A DNA stretch of 64,000 bases, taken from contig NZ_LDQA01000022.1 of the NCBI RefSeq assembly GCF_001475935.1, forward strand, positions 1-64,000, given 5' to 3'. Positions 50,286-59,220 of the stretch are shown piece by piece. Each line of letters starts with the position of its first letter. Positions within the stretch are counted from its first letter, which is position 1. This DNA is from Aureimonas ureilytica (GTDB lineage Bacteria > Pseudomonadota > Alphaproteobacteria > Rhizobiales > Rhizobiaceae). Position numbers and translations under genes: made by a program. Under the pieces are notes generated by a model. The model worked only from the letters and a program-made list of their open reading frames with translations, did not search any database and was not told the origin of the DNA.

Positions 50286-53200
50286 GCGCCGCACTCCGTT
50301 CCGCCAACGCCTGTGACCGGCCGAACGAAGCGGCTGAGCTTGGCCGGGTTTCCGCTCCAGATGGAATGGGGCTCCAGAACCTCGCCCTTCATGACGAAAG
50401 CGTCCGTATCGGCCATGGAGCCTTCGCCCATAGTCACGCCGTAATGCACGAAGGCGGCGGGGCTGAGCGTGCAGCCCTTGCCGATGCGGATCAGGTCCGA
50501 CTTGAACGCGCCTTCCTCCAGCGAATGGGCCTGGATGACGCAGCCCTCGTTCAGCGTCGCATCGTCGCCGATCTCCACCAGGGAGCGCTCGGTGAGGTTC
50601 GCACCCGCGTCATAGACGCGCTTGCCGACCTTCACGCCCAGCATCCGCAGCACCATGGGACGGAAGGGCGTGCCGGGGAAGAGATTGACGATGGCGGAAT
50701 CGGCGAGCTTCCAGTGACGCTCGTGCCGCCAGAAGGAGCGATCGTAGATCGTCGTCATATGCGGCTTCAGCTTGCGAAAGCCCAGACTCGCGCGCTCGAT
50801 CAGAAGCTGCATCGGGATTTCGATGGCGACCACGAGAAGCGAGCCGACGAAGAGCGCGACCGCGCCCCAATCGGTGTAATAGTTGAGCGCCCGGTCGCCG
50901 ATGGCGAGCGCGATGAACAGCTCCACCCACAGCACCGTCAGCATCAGGACGCCGGTCACGGCATTGTGCCGATTCTTGAGGCGCACGCGCTGGCGACGCT
51001 CCTGCGCACTGACGCTCGCGATCAGTTCCTTGTCGCGCGAAACAAGGCGGGGAATCTCGAAGGGCGGAGAGCCGAGCAGGCCGACATTCTCCCGCACCGG
51101 GCCGCTGATGGGCACCATGACCTTGGTGCCGAGCAGGCAATTGTCGCCTGTGCGCGCGTCGGACGGGAAGAAGATGTTGTTGCCGAAATAGTTCTGCGCG
51201 CCGACCTTGGTATGCTCCAGCCGGAAGGAGGAGGCGGACTTGTGCATGTTGAGCATGAACAAGCCGTCCGACACCATCGTATGGCTGCCGATCTCGCAGA
51301 GATGCGGGCTTTCCTGCTGCTGGTTGCTGCCGAAATTCGAGCCTGTCTGGGTGACGGTGTTGAGGTTCCAGCCGAGCGCCCGGATGTAATGGACGATGGC
51401 CGAGGAGTCGCCGAACAGGACGTTCAGGATCTTGTTGTTGGAGCAGAACTCCACCGCCGTCTGCAGCCAATAATGGAAGCCATAGAGCGTGTAGGTGCGG
51501 CCGGGCTTCAGCACGAGGCCGACCACGCGCGGCACCACCAGCGCCGCCAGAAGCGAGACGGCAATATAGCCGAACAGCGTCACCGTGGTGCCGAGCGCCA
51601 CGATGCCGATGGTTTCCTGATAGTCGTCGCCGACATTCTGCCAGTAGCTGTGAAACAGGAGCGGGAAGGGTGTGATGAGCGCAAAGAGCGCGATCAGCTG
51701 CATCACTTCGAACAGCCCGCGCCGAAGCTCCGACAGGCGGCGGTTCTCGACCTTGCAGTAATCGGCGTCCGTGCGCACGGCCGGAGAGCCGTGCCAGCAT
51801 TCGCCGTCCGGGATGGACTGGCCGCTATGCAGCGAGGAGGCATGGCCGAGCTGCGAGCCGTCGCCGACCTTGGTGCCGATGTCGAGCACGCAGCCCGCGC
51901 CCACGAAGGCATTGTCGCCGATCGTCACCGGGCCGGTGTGAATGTAGCCGGCGCGCGCGTGATAGCCGAGCACGATCGACTCCTTGCGGATGATCGTGTT
52001 GTCGCCGATCTCGATCAGATCGGTGCAAACCGGCACGTAGCGGCATTCGATGATCGTGTTGTGCCCGAGCCGCGCGCCCAGGAGCTGGAGATACCAGCTG
52101 TAAAGCGGGCTACCCCGGAAGAGGACGACGGGCGCGGTGCGGATCAGCGTCTGCACCACCCAGAAGCGGTAATAGCGCGCGCTCCAGATCGGGATCGACT
52201 CCTGCTTCCAGCGTCCGATCAGCGTCCATTTGGCAAGGATCGCAAGCCCTGACATGCCGAAGAAGATGCCGGCCGAGAGCAGCACGCAGCGCAGATAAAG
52301 CTGGATCGGCGCGTCCAGCTCGACATAGACCCAGTCGAGACCCCGGTCGAAGACCCAGAGGCCGAAATAGCTGTAGACCGAGTAGAACAGAAGCTGCGCC
52401 GCGCCTGTGGTCCAATAGGCCAAGTTCGTCGCGCGGTGCGTCGGCACGGGCTCGATCTCGGCCTGCTCGATCTCGTCCGGCGTCTGGAGATGCTCGGCCA
52501 GCCGCGCGACGCTGGGATAGAGGTAGATGTCGCGCATCGAGGTCGTGCCCCAGCCCGGCTGCGTGCGCACGCGGGCGCAGAAGCGCGCCATCAGCAGGGA
52601 GTTGGCGCTGAGATCGTCGAAGAAATGATCCTCGACGGAAATGCGCTCGACACCCAGGATTTCGCGCGCGGCATCCACCAGGAAGCGCTCGTTGTCGCTG
52701 CGCGGCTCGACGATCTCACGGTTGGCGTTGGTCTCGTTGAGCTGTGGCTTGGGCAGCTTACGCGTGTCGATCTTGTCCGACACGGTCATGGGAAGTGCGT
52801 CCAGCTGCTCCAGATAGGCCGGCACCATATAGGCGGGCAGGCGACGCTTCAGCTCGGCCGAAAGTTCGGGCTTGGACAGCGGCTCGGCCTCCGTCTTCAG
52901 CGCGTAATAGGCGGCAAGCTCGGTGCGCCCCGGCTGGATTTCCACCGCCGTCACCGCCGCCTGGGCGATGCCGGGCTGCTCCAGAAGGATCGCCTCGATC
53001 TCGCCCAGCTCGATCCGGTGGCCGCGAATCTTCACCTGCGTGTCGATGCGCCCATGATACTCGATCTCGCCATGCGAATTGATATGGCCGAGATCGCCCG
53101 TGCGATAGATGCGCGCCGAAGGGTTGTTCGGCAGGCCGATGAAGTCGGGAATGAACTTCTCGTCCGTGAGATCGGGGCGGTGCAGATAGCCGGCGGCCAG

Positions 53201-54343
53201 GCCGATACCGGCAATGCCGATTTCGCCGAGCTCGTTGCCCGCCGCGAGCTTCGCCTCGGCCGGGTCCAGAATGACGATGCTGTAGGTCGGCAGCGGACGG
53301 CCGATCGTCACCGGGCGGCCGGGAACTAGCGTCGCCATGGTCGCCGTCACCGTCGCTTCGGTCGGGCCGTAGGTGTTGAGGATTTGCAGTCCCGGCCGGG
53401 ACCAGCGCGACACGAGCCCCTGTGGGCAGGCTTCGCCGCCCACCAGAATGAGGCGCAGGCTCGGCACGTCGCTCTCGATGGAGGAAAGCAGCGTCGGGCT
53501 GCACGCCATGCATTGAATTTCGTGCTGGTTGAGGAAGTCCGACAGTTCCTCGCCCACCGGCGTATAGCGATGGGGCGCGGGATAGATCGTCGCGCCAGCC
53601 GCGAAGGGAACCCAGATTTCCTCGGTCGAGAAGTCGAAGGCGATCGTCATGCCCTGATAGACGCGGTCGCCCGGTCGGTAGCCGTAGCTTGCCGCCGCTA
53701 CCTGCACGAAATTGGCAATGCTGCGGTGAAGGATTTCCACACCCTTCGGCCGGCCCGTCGTGCCCGAGGTGTAGAGAATGTAGCAGGCGTCCTGCGGGCC
53801 GCCCCGCTGGCCGAGGGACGTTTCCGGCTCTGCCGAAATCTCAGCTTCGATCTCCTCGATCAGGAGGCTATCGACGGGAAGCGCGCGGGCGAGATCCACA
53901 TAGGCCGCCTCCGACACGACGAGAGCGATCGCGGCATCCTCGATGATGAGGGCCATGCGCTCGGGCGGGAAGGCGGTGGCGAGCGGCACGAAGACGCCGC
54001 CCGCCTTCATGATCGCCAGTGTCGCGACATAGGTCATGGCCGAGCGGCCGAGCAGCAGCCCGACGCGCGTGCCCGGCGTCACCCCGCGCCGTTCCAGAAC
54101 ACGCGCCATCTGGTTGGCGCGGGCATCGACCTCGCCATAGGTCCAGGACCGGCCGCCCGAGACGACGGCCGGCAGGGCCGAGAAGCGCTCCGTCAGACGT
54201 TCGAACACGTGATCGAGCCGCTCGCCACCGGGCGCTCCGCTCGGAAAATCGTCCCCGCGCAGGATAGGCGCAGGCTGGCCGCCGGACATGTCGGTGACCG
54301 TCTGGGATGCGGCGGAAAGGGAGCTGAGCTGAGAAGCTGGCAT
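50282..54343 (-). CDS. Pls/PosA-family single-module nonribosomal peptide synthetase (adenylation, carrier, membrane and hexapeptide-repeat domains)
   Basis: A 1353-residue membrane synthetase. Adenylation domain, about residues 45-530: A3 YILYTSGTTGRPKGV (188-202), A5 NTYGPTEATV (323-332), A7 YRTGDLGHI (413-421), A10 Lys524. Carrier domain, about 550-620, with phosphopantetheine Ser582 in DDLSANSLLMARF. The rest alternates membrane segments (about 645-705, 875-945, 1140-1190) with three left-handed beta-helix blocks of hexapeptide repeats (about 755-860, 1045-1110, 1235-1340). No condensation or thioesterase domain is seen. This is the layout of epsilon-poly-L-lysine synthetase Pls and the Acinetobacter poly-ornithine synthetase PosA. 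The pocket has D237, F238 and E241; Glu at that third position occurs in lysine codes, so a cationic amino acid is plausible. The ribosome binding site at 54343 is weak; an in-frame ATG at 54289 also fits. Confidence 0.88.
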   Translation of the reverse strand: MPASQLSSLSAASQTVTDMSGGQPAPILRGDDFPSGAPGGERLDHVFERLTERFSALPAVVSGGRSWTYGEVDARANQMARVLERRGVTPGTRVGLLLGRSAMTYVATLAIMKAGGVFVPLATAFPPERMALIIEDAAIALVVSEAAYVDLARALPVDSLLIEEIEAEISAEPETSLGQRGGPQDACYILYTSGTTGRPKGVEILHRSIANFVQVAAASYGYRPGDRVYQGMTIAFDFSTEEIWVPFAAGATIYPAPHRYTPVGEELSDFLNQHEIQCMACSPTLLSSIESDVPSLRLILVGGEACPQGLVSRWSRPGLQILNTYGPTEATVTATMATLVPGRPVTIGRPLPTYSIVILDPAEAKLAAGNELGEIGIAGIGLAAGYLHRPDLTDEKFIPDFIGLPNNPSARIYRTGDLGHINSHGEIEYHGRIDTQVKIRGHRIELGEIEAILLEQPGIAQAAVTAVEIQPGRTELAAYYALKTEAEPLSKPELSAELKRRLPAYMVPAYLEQLDALPMTVSDKIDTRKLPKPQLNETNANREIVEPRSDNERFLVDAAREILGVERISVEDHFFDDLSANSLLMARFCARVRTQPGWGTTSMRDIYLYPSVARLAEHLQTPDEIEQAEIEPVPTHRATNLAYWTTGAAQLLFYSVYSYFGLWVFDRGLDWVYVELDAPIQLYLRCVLLSAGIFFGMSGLAILAKWTLIGRWKQESIPIWSARYYRFWVVQTLIRTAPVVLFRGSPLYSWYLQLLGARLGHNTIIECRYVPVCTDLIEIGDNTIIRKESIVLGYHARAGYIHTGPVTIGDNAFVGAGCVLDIGTKVGDGSQLGHASSLHSGQSIPDGECWHGSPAVRTDADYCKVENRRLSELRRGLFEVMQLIALFALITPFPLLFHSYWQNVGDDYQETIGIVALGTTVTLFGYIAVSLLAALVVPRVVGLVLKPGRTYTLYGFHYWLQTAVEFCSNNKILNVLFGDSSAIVHYIRALGWNLNTVTQTGSNFGSNQQQESPHLCEIGSHTMVSDGLFMLNMHKSASSFRLEHTKVGAQNYFGNNIFFPSDARTGDNCLLGTKVMVPISGPVRENVGLLGSPPFEIPRLVSRDKELIASVSAQERRQRVRLKNRHNAVTGVLMLTVLWVELFIALAIGDRALNYYTDWGAVALFVGSLLVVAIEIPMQLLIERASLGFRKLKPHMTTIYDRSFWRHERHWKLADSAIVNLFPGTPFRPMVLRMLGVKVGKRVYDAGANLTERSLVEIGDDATLNEGCVIQAHSLEEGAFKSDLIRIGKGCTLSPAAFVHYGVTMGEGSMADTDAFVMKGEVLEPHSIWSGNPAKLSRFVRPVTGVGGTECGA

Positions 54344-54683
54344 AGGGTTTCAAATCTGAAAAGGAAGCGCGACGCCTGGTGCGATATGTCGCATTCAGGT
54401 CCGTGAGTTAGTCGAAAGCGTGTCGGAGCGGAAGCGTCCCGCAGCGCTGGACACGCCGGATTGTTCGTTGTTTTCGACAAGGCTGGTTTGCGCGATAGGC
54501 ATTGCCGCGCAAGGCGCTCTCGCGCCGCAGCGTGGCCAATTTGCGGCTCATGACGCGCTTGCGTGGTCAGCCATCCAAATAAGAGTGGCGCGCAATGTCC
54601 AAACCAACAAGTCTGGCTTACGTCTTCCCTAGGGGAAGTCCGCTTGGCGAGGTGGCAAGCGTGGGGCGGAAGGACTGCCATCG
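54344..54683. other. Intergenic region, divergent promoters
   Basis: About 340 bases between the divergent Pls/PosA-like gene and a small hypothetical gene. No credible gene in either strand. It presumably carries the synthetase operon promoter; I could not pick a clear -35/-10 pair or operator. Confidence 0.45.
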
Positions 54684-54908
54684 ATGTCGGAAGCGCAGCA
54701 GGTGCGAATGCTTCTGGAACGATGTCAGGCGATGTGCGCCGTCAGCGAAGCGGCCATTCGAGCGCTGGAGCAGGATATGGCGTCGAGCCGCTCCCTGCCG
54801 CTGGAACTCGGCGAGATGTTCGAAGGCCTCGCCAACTCCTATCTCGACCTCGCAGCGATCGTCAGCGCGCGGCATCGCGTGGGGCATGGAGCCGAGTCCC
54901 GGTCGTGA
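54684..54908 (+). CDS. Small hypothetical protein
   Basis: A 74-residue acidic, helical protein without a signal peptide or membrane span (MSEAQQVRMLLERCQAMCAVSEAAIRALEQ..., then ELGEMFEGLANSYLDLAAIVSARH). It has two Cys. I do not recognise the family. The ATG follows GGAAGGAC-like sequence about eleven bases upstream. It precedes the DUF4126 gene by 88 bases on the same strand. It could be a small regulator or a chance frame; the composition favours coding. Confidence 0.5.
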   Translation: MSEAQQVRMLLERCQAMCAVSEAAIRALEQDMASSRSLPLELGEMFEGLANSYLDLAAIVSARHRVGHGAESRS

Positions 54909-54996
54909 AGCGAAATCCGGCCGGTGATGGATACGGAGCCGGGCTCGAGATGTTGTGCTGACACTTCGTTCTCCATCGCATCTTGAGGAACATGCC

Positions 54997-55458
54997 ATGC
55001 TTCGCTCGCTTCTGATCGGCCTCGTCGCGGGCCAACGCGCCATGACGCCGCTGGCGCTTCTGTCGGGCGCGGCCCGGCGTGGGGACTTGCCGCCCGGCGC
55101 GCCGGCGCGTGATCTTCTGGCCCATCCCCTCGTGGCGCTCGGAACCACGGCACTCGCCGCCGCCGAAATGGCGGGCGACAAGATGGCGTCCGCGCCGGAC
55201 CGCACCGTGCCGGCGGGGCTTCTGGCGCGCAGTCTCACGGCAGGCTTTGCCGGCGCGGTGCTCGCGCCGCGTGGGGATCGGGCGGCGGGATCGGTTCTCG
55301 GCATCGCGGCGGCGATCGGCGCGTCCTATCTGGGTCTCGCGCTCAGACGCCAGGCGATGGATCGCTACGGGCAGACGGAAAGCGGCTTTGTGGAGGACGC
55401 AATCGTTCTCATGAGCGGCGCGGCGGTCACGCATCTTCTGGAGCGCGATCGCTGGTGA
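54997..55458 (+). CDS. DUF4126-family membrane protein
   Basis: A 153-residue protein whose start (MLRSLLIGLVAGQRAMTPLALLSGAARRG) is typical of DUF4126. It has about three to four hydrophobic segments rich in Ala/Gly, including ALGTTALAAAEMAGDKMASAPDR and GSVLGIAAAIGASYLGLALR. Function is unknown. The ATG at 54997 follows GAGGAAC and is preferred over the in-frame codon at 54955. It converges on the UPF0324 gene with four bases between the stops. Confidence 0.8.
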   Translation: MLRSLLIGLVAGQRAMTPLALLSGAARRGDLPPGAPARDLLAHPLVALGTTALAAAEMAGDKMASAPDRTVPAGLLARSLTAGFAGAVLAPRGDRAAGSVLGIAAAIGASYLGLALRRQAMDRYGQTESGFVEDAIVLMSGAAVTHLLERDRW

Positions 55459-55462
55459 CCGT

Positions 55463-56485
55463 CTAAAGAAACCAGACCACAGCAAGTCCGAGCGCCGCGA
55501 TCCAGATCGTTTCCAGAAGGATCAGGATCAACGCGCGCGGGCCGACCGTGACGATCTGCCCGAGCATGGTCTTCATGCCGAGCGCGGCGATGGCCGCGAC
55601 GAGCGCCCAGCGCGACAGGTCCGACAGAGCCGTCGCGACGACGGGCGGCACGAGGCCGAAACTGTTGATCGCCACCAGTGCGACGAAGCCGAGAAGAAAA
55701 CCGGGCACGCTGACCCTCCCTTCGCTCTGGCCGCGCGAGACGAAAAAGGAAATCGAGAGAACCACGGGCACCAGCATGGCAACGCGCAGGAGCTTGGTCA
55801 GCGTGGCGGCGTCGCCCGCCTCGGTCGAGATGCTGAAGCCCGCGCCCACGACCTGCGCCACGTCATGGATCGTCGCACCGAGGAAAATGCCGATCTGCGC
55901 GTCGCTGAACGGGCTCTGCTTCAGGAGGATCGGGTAGAGCACCATGGCGATGGTCGAGAAGGTCGTGACGACGACGACGGTGAAGATCACGTCGCTCTCT
56001 CGCGCGCCCTCGCGCTTGGGAAGAACCGAGGCGATGGCGAGCGCGGCCGACGCGCCGCAAATGCCGACCGCGCCGCCCGTCAGCAGCCCGAACAGGGCGG
56101 GGAAGCGCAGAGACCTTGCCAGAAACACGCCGACGCCGATGGTGGTCGCAACGCCGAGAATCGCAAGAAGGATCGGGGCAGGGCCGAGCATCATCGCGTC
56201 CGACACGGTGATGCGCACGCCGAGCAACGCCACGCCGAACCGCAGGACGGTGCGGGAGGTGAAGTCGATGCCCGGCTTGCAGGCACCCTCGACCGACAGG
56301 AAATTGAAGGCGATACCCAGAAGCAGGGCGAAAAGCATGACCGGCCCGCCGTAGTGCTCTGACAGGAAGGTGGCGGCCAGCGCCACGACGACACTGACGA
56401 GGCAGCCGGGAAAGAGGGACCGCGTGCTATACACCGCGCCTCGCGTCAGGCCGGCCGGGCCATGTTCCCTCAAGCTTCGGATCAT
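55463..56485 (-). CDS. UPF0324 (YeiH/TauZ-like) membrane protein, putative sulfite/sulfate exporter
   Basis: A 340-residue inner-membrane protein with about ten spans. Family blocks are VMLFALLLGIAFNFLSVEGACKPGIDFTSRTVLRFGVALLGVRIT, FGLLTGGAVGICGASAALAIASVLP, FTVVVVTTFSTIAMVLYPIL and IGIFLGATIHDVAQVVGAGFSIS. UPF0324 proteins are annotated as putative sulfate exporters, and TauZ of this group goes with taurine desulfonation. GAGGCAGGC precedes the ATG. It is last in the smoC-smoB-smoA direction, 50 bases past smoA, so exporting the sulfite released from sulfoquinovose is the likely role. Confidence 0.82.
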   Translation of the reverse strand: MIRSLREHGPAGLTRGAVYSTRSLFPGCLVSVVVALAATFLSEHYGGPVMLFALLLGIAFNFLSVEGACKPGIDFTSRTVLRFGVALLGVRITVSDAMMLGPAPILLAILGVATTIGVGVFLARSLRFPALFGLLTGGAVGICGASAALAIASVLPKREGARESDVIFTVVVVTTFSTIAMVLYPILLKQSPFSDAQIGIFLGATIHDVAQVVGAGFSISTEAGDAATLTKLLRVAMLVPVVLSISFFVSRGQSEGRVSVPGFLLGFVALVAINSFGLVPPVVATALSDLSRWALVAAIAALGMKTMLGQIVTVGPRALILILLETIWIAALGLAVVWFL

Positions 56486-56535
56486 GCCTGCCTCGCTCGA
56501 ACTCAACCGTGACGCGGTGGGGGCGGTCGGTGTCT

Positions 56536-57072
56536 TCAGTCTTGGATATGACGTCTGAAATGCCCGAAGGCTCCGCGCGAAAAGCAGAGCGGATCGCCCT
56601 CGCGATGGGCCGCGCGCAGGACTCGGCCGAGCATGATCGTGTGGTCGCCGGCATCGTGGAGCGAGGCTGTTTCGCATTCGAAACGCGCCAGCGTGCCCGC
56701 GATAACAGGGGCACCCTCGTCGTTGGCCTGCCAGTCCAGCCCTTCGAAGCCGAGCCCGCCGCGCGTGAAGCGCGTGCTCAAACCGTCCTCCTCCAGACCC
56801 AGAATATGGATCGCGAAATGCGGGGCGGCGGTGAAGAGCGCGTGGCGGGACGAACTCTTGGCCGGCGACCAGAGCACCAGCGGGGGATCGAGCGAAACGG
56901 AAGCGAAACTGTTGACCGTCATGCCGATCGGCCCGGCCGACGTTGCCACGGTGACCACGGTAACGCCCGTCGTGAAGGTGCCGAGCGCGTTGCGATAGGC
57001 GCGGGCATTCTCGGCGTTCGGGATGAAACGATGCTCCGTTCCATCGCGGATCGGCTGCATGATGCCCATCAC
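56536..57072 (-). CDS. smoA: Flavin reductase, SmoA-like
   Basis: A 178-residue flavin reductase-like domain protein. The core is YRNALGTFTTGVTVVTVATSAGPIGMTVNSFASVSLDPPLVLWSPAKSSSRH, where TVNSFASVSLDPP binds FMN, followed by FAIHILGLEEDGLSTRF. It reduces FMN with NAD(P)H to supply a partner monooxygenase. The ATG overlaps the stop of the aldo/keto reductase gene (ATGA), and the monooxygenase is two genes upstream. In the Agrobacterium smo cluster, SmoA plays this role, and the order smoC-smoB-smoA is the same here. Confidence 0.82.
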   Translation of the reverse strand: MMGIMQPIRDGTEHRFIPNAENARAYRNALGTFTTGVTVVTVATSAGPIGMTVNSFASVSLDPPLVLWSPAKSSSRHALFTAAPHFAIHILGLEEDGLSTRFTRGGLGFEGLDWQANDEGAPVIAGTLARFECETASLHDAGDHTIMLGRVLRAAHREGDPLCFSRGAFGHFRRHIQD

Positions 57073-57962
57073 GGCACGTCCCGGCCCATGGCCGCGCTAT
57101 AAAGCTCGAACCAGGTCTGGCGGTCGATGGAAACGCGCAAAGCCTCGCCGATGGCCGCAATGCGCGGGAGAGAATTGGTTCCGAGCACCGGCAGGATGCA
57201 GGCGGGGTGGGCAAGAAGCCAGGCGATGGCAACGGAGCCAGTGTCCACGCCCTGTTCGGCCGCGATCGCGTTCAGGCGCTTCAGAAGCGGGCTCTCGCTG
57301 TCCGCGAAGAGACGCCCGCCGCCGAGCGGCGACCAGGCCATTGGATGGATGCGTCGCTCCATCAGCGAGGCGAGATCGCCATTGCGGAAGGGCTCGGTTT
57401 CCAGAAGGCTCAGCTCGATCTGGTTCGTCACGAGCGGCGCGCGCATGGCCGACTGGAGCAGCGACAGGTCGTAGGGCCGGAAGTTCGAGACACCGACCGC
57501 GCGCACCTTGCCGGAGGCCACAAGTTCATCCAGCGCCGCGCCGGTCTCGGCCGGGTCGATCAGCGGATCGGGCCGGTGGATCAGGAGGAGGTCGATGCGC
57601 TCGATCGCCATCTCGCGCAGCGAGGTCTCGACCGAGGCCATGATATGGGCGCGGCTCGTGTCGTAATGCTTGACGCGCGCGCCGGCATGTCGGCCCATCG
57701 GCGCGACGATGCCGCATTTGGTGACGATCTCGATCCGGTCCCGCAGATCAGGCGCGGCCTTCAGCGCGCCGCCGAAGATCGCCTCGCCGCGATAGCCGCC
57801 ATAGATGTCGGCATGGTCCATCGTGGTGATGCCCTGCGCGAGGCAGGCTTCGATCTTGCGCTGGACATGGGCGGGCGAGGTGTCGCTGTCGTCGCCGAGC
57901 CGCCAGAGCCCGTAGACCAGCCGGCTGACATCCAGATCGGACCCGAGTTTCAAGCGTTCCAT
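57069..57962 (-). CDS. smoB: Aldo/keto reductase, SmoB-like (6-oxo-glucose reductase)
   Basis: A 297-residue AKR of the YdhF-like group. The catalytic tetrad is visible: Asp and Tyr in TTMDHADIYGGYRGE, Lys in IEIVTKCGIV, His in DLLLIHRPDPL. NAD(P) binding falls in AWSPLGGGRLF and LPVLGTNSLPRI. In the sulfo-SMO pathway of Agrobacterium, SmoB reduces 6-oxo-glucose, the product of SmoC desulfonation, to glucose. It starts one base into the smoC stop (TGATG) and overlaps smoA by four bases, so the three are tightly coupled. The assignment rests mostly on the gene order. Confidence 0.82.
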   Translation of the reverse strand: MERLKLGSDLDVSRLVYGLWRLGDDSDTSPAHVQRKIEACLAQGITTMDHADIYGGYRGEAIFGGALKAAPDLRDRIEIVTKCGIVAPMGRHAGARVKHYDTSRAHIMASVETSLREMAIERIDLLLIHRPDPLIDPAETGAALDELVASGKVRAVGVSNFRPYDLSLLQSAMRAPLVTNQIELSLLETEPFRNGDLASLMERRIHPMAWSPLGGGRLFADSESPLLKRLNAIAAEQGVDTGSVAIAWLLAHPACILPVLGTNSLPRIAAIGEALRVSIDRQTWFELYSAAMGRDVP

Positions 57963-59119
57963 CAGTGGCGGCTCCCAAGTCCGAGCGGGGTGGCGGGCGT
58001 GGTCGCGGGGACGCGGCCATATTCATGCGGCAGCGAGCAGGTCGCCAGCGCCGGCAGAACCTTGGTGCCGAAATGCTCGGCCTCGTCCAGATGCGGATAG
58101 CCCGAGAGGATGAAGGCGCGAATGCCCATCTTGCGATAGTCTTCGAGGGCAGACAGAATTTGGTCCGTCGAGCCGACGAGCGCCGCGCCGCAGCCCGAGC
58201 GCGCCCGGCCGATGCCGGTCCAGAGGTTGGGCTCGATATAGCCGAACTGGTCCGCCAGCGCGCGGGCGCGGGCCTGATGGGCGACCCCCAGCGAGATGCT
58301 GTCATGGGCGCGGTCGCGGATCAGCTTGCCATATTCGTCGTCGAGCCTGGAGACGAGATGCTCGGCATAGTCGCGCGCCTCCCGCTCCGTGTCACGCACG
58401 ATGACATGAACGCGCAACCCGTAATCGAGCGTGCGCCCATGGGCTTCGGCGCGCGCATGAACGGCATTCATGCGCTCGGCCAGCTGCTCGCGCGTTTCGG
58501 GCCACATGAGATAGACGTCGCACTGTGCGCCGCAGAGTTCCAAAGCGTCCGGGGAGTAACCGCCGAAATAAAGAAGCGGGCCGCCATTCTGCTGATAGGG
58601 CCGGGCCGGCTCGGTGGAGACGCCCTTGAAGCGATAGACCTCGCCCTCGAAATCGATCGTCTCGCGCGTCCAGGCCTGGCGCAGGATTTCGACCACTTCA
58701 TGCGAGCGGCGGTAGCGGAAGGCGCTGTCGGCGACTTCGCCGGGAAAGTCGGAGCTGATGACGTTGAGCGTCAGCCGGCCTTTGAGCATATGATCCAGCG
58801 TCGCGACCGTGCGCGCCAGCATGATCGGCTGCATCTCGCCGCAGCGGATCGCGGCCAGAAAGTTCATGCGGCTCGTCAGCGGCGCGCAGCCGGCGACGAA
58901 GCTCAGCGTATCCTGCCCCACCTGATAGGAGGAGGGGCAGAGAATGTTGCGGAAGCCCAGCCGCTCGGCCGTCAGCGCGATCTCGGAGCAGTGCTCCCAG
59001 CTGGACCGCAAAGTGCCGTCCGGCACGCCGAGAAAGGCATAATCGTCGGAGCATAGCGCCGAAAACCACGACACTTCGGCGGCATCGAGATCGGCGGACG
59101 TGATCGGGACGACGGACAT
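57962..59119 (-). CDS. smoC: FMNH2-dependent sulfoquinovose monooxygenase, SmoC-like (LLM family)
   Basis: A 385-residue luciferase-like monooxygenase, closest in type to alkanesulfonate monooxygenase SsuD. Seen are SYQVGQDTLSFVAGCAPLTSRMNFLAAIRCGEMQPIMLARTVATLDHMLKGRLTLNVISSDFPGE and RYRRSHEVVEILRQAW, with SGYPHLDEAEHFGTKVLPAL near the C-terminus. It would cut the C-S bond of sulfoquinovose with O2 and FMNH2, giving sulfite and 6-oxo-glucose. GGGAGG precedes the ATG at 59119. It diverges from smoD, with one of the repeated candidate operators between. An alkanesulfonate role is possible but the ABC importer beside it is sugar-type. Confidence 0.83.
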   Translation of the reverse strand: MSVVPITSADLDAAEVSWFSALCSDDYAFLGVPDGTLRSSWEHCSEIALTAERLGFRNILCPSSYQVGQDTLSFVAGCAPLTSRMNFLAAIRCGEMQPIMLARTVATLDHMLKGRLTLNVISSDFPGEVADSAFRYRRSHEVVEILRQAWTRETIDFEGEVYRFKGVSTEPARPYQQNGGPLLYFGGYSPDALELCGAQCDVYLMWPETREQLAERMNAVHARAEAHGRTLDYGLRVHVIVRDTEREARDYAEHLVSRLDDEYGKLIRDRAHDSISLGVAHQARARALADQFGYIEPNLWTGIGRARSGCGAALVGSTDQILSALEDYRKMGIRAFILSGYPHLDEAEHFGTKVLPALATCSLPHEYGRVPATTPATPLGLGSRH

Positions 59120-59175
59120 GCATTTCCTCCCGGAACGCGAAACCTCGTCTGGAGCTAACACCGGATATCGAGTAA

Positions 59176-59193
59176 ATCAATGGTGTATCAATT
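59176..59193. promoter_or_regulatory. Candidate SmoD operator 1, between smoC and smoD
   Basis: ATCAATGGTGTATCAATT lies in the divergent smoC/smoD intergenic region, 28 bases before the smoD ATG. It has a direct repeat ATCAAT-N5-ATCAAT. An 18-base element matching 16 of 18 positions lies before smoE in reverse orientation, and both are followed by TGCAGC. Shared placement before both transcription units makes it a likely binding site for the GntR-type SmoD. Confidence 0.7.
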
Positions 59194-59220
59194 TGCAGCT
59201 GCGAGTGGGAGGCAGGCGGG

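Noticed and set aside
50192-52252. A 686-codon open frame antisense to the peptide synthetase
   Set aside because: His/Asp/Arg-rich shadow typical of reversed GC-rich code; no motif and the synthetase is clearly real.
56536-59119. Alkanesulfonate (ssu) utilisation genes
   Set aside because: The monooxygenase is SsuD-like, but an aldo/keto reductase, a HutC-type regulator and a sugar-class ABC importer fit sulfoquinovose better; an SsuA-type binding protein is missing.
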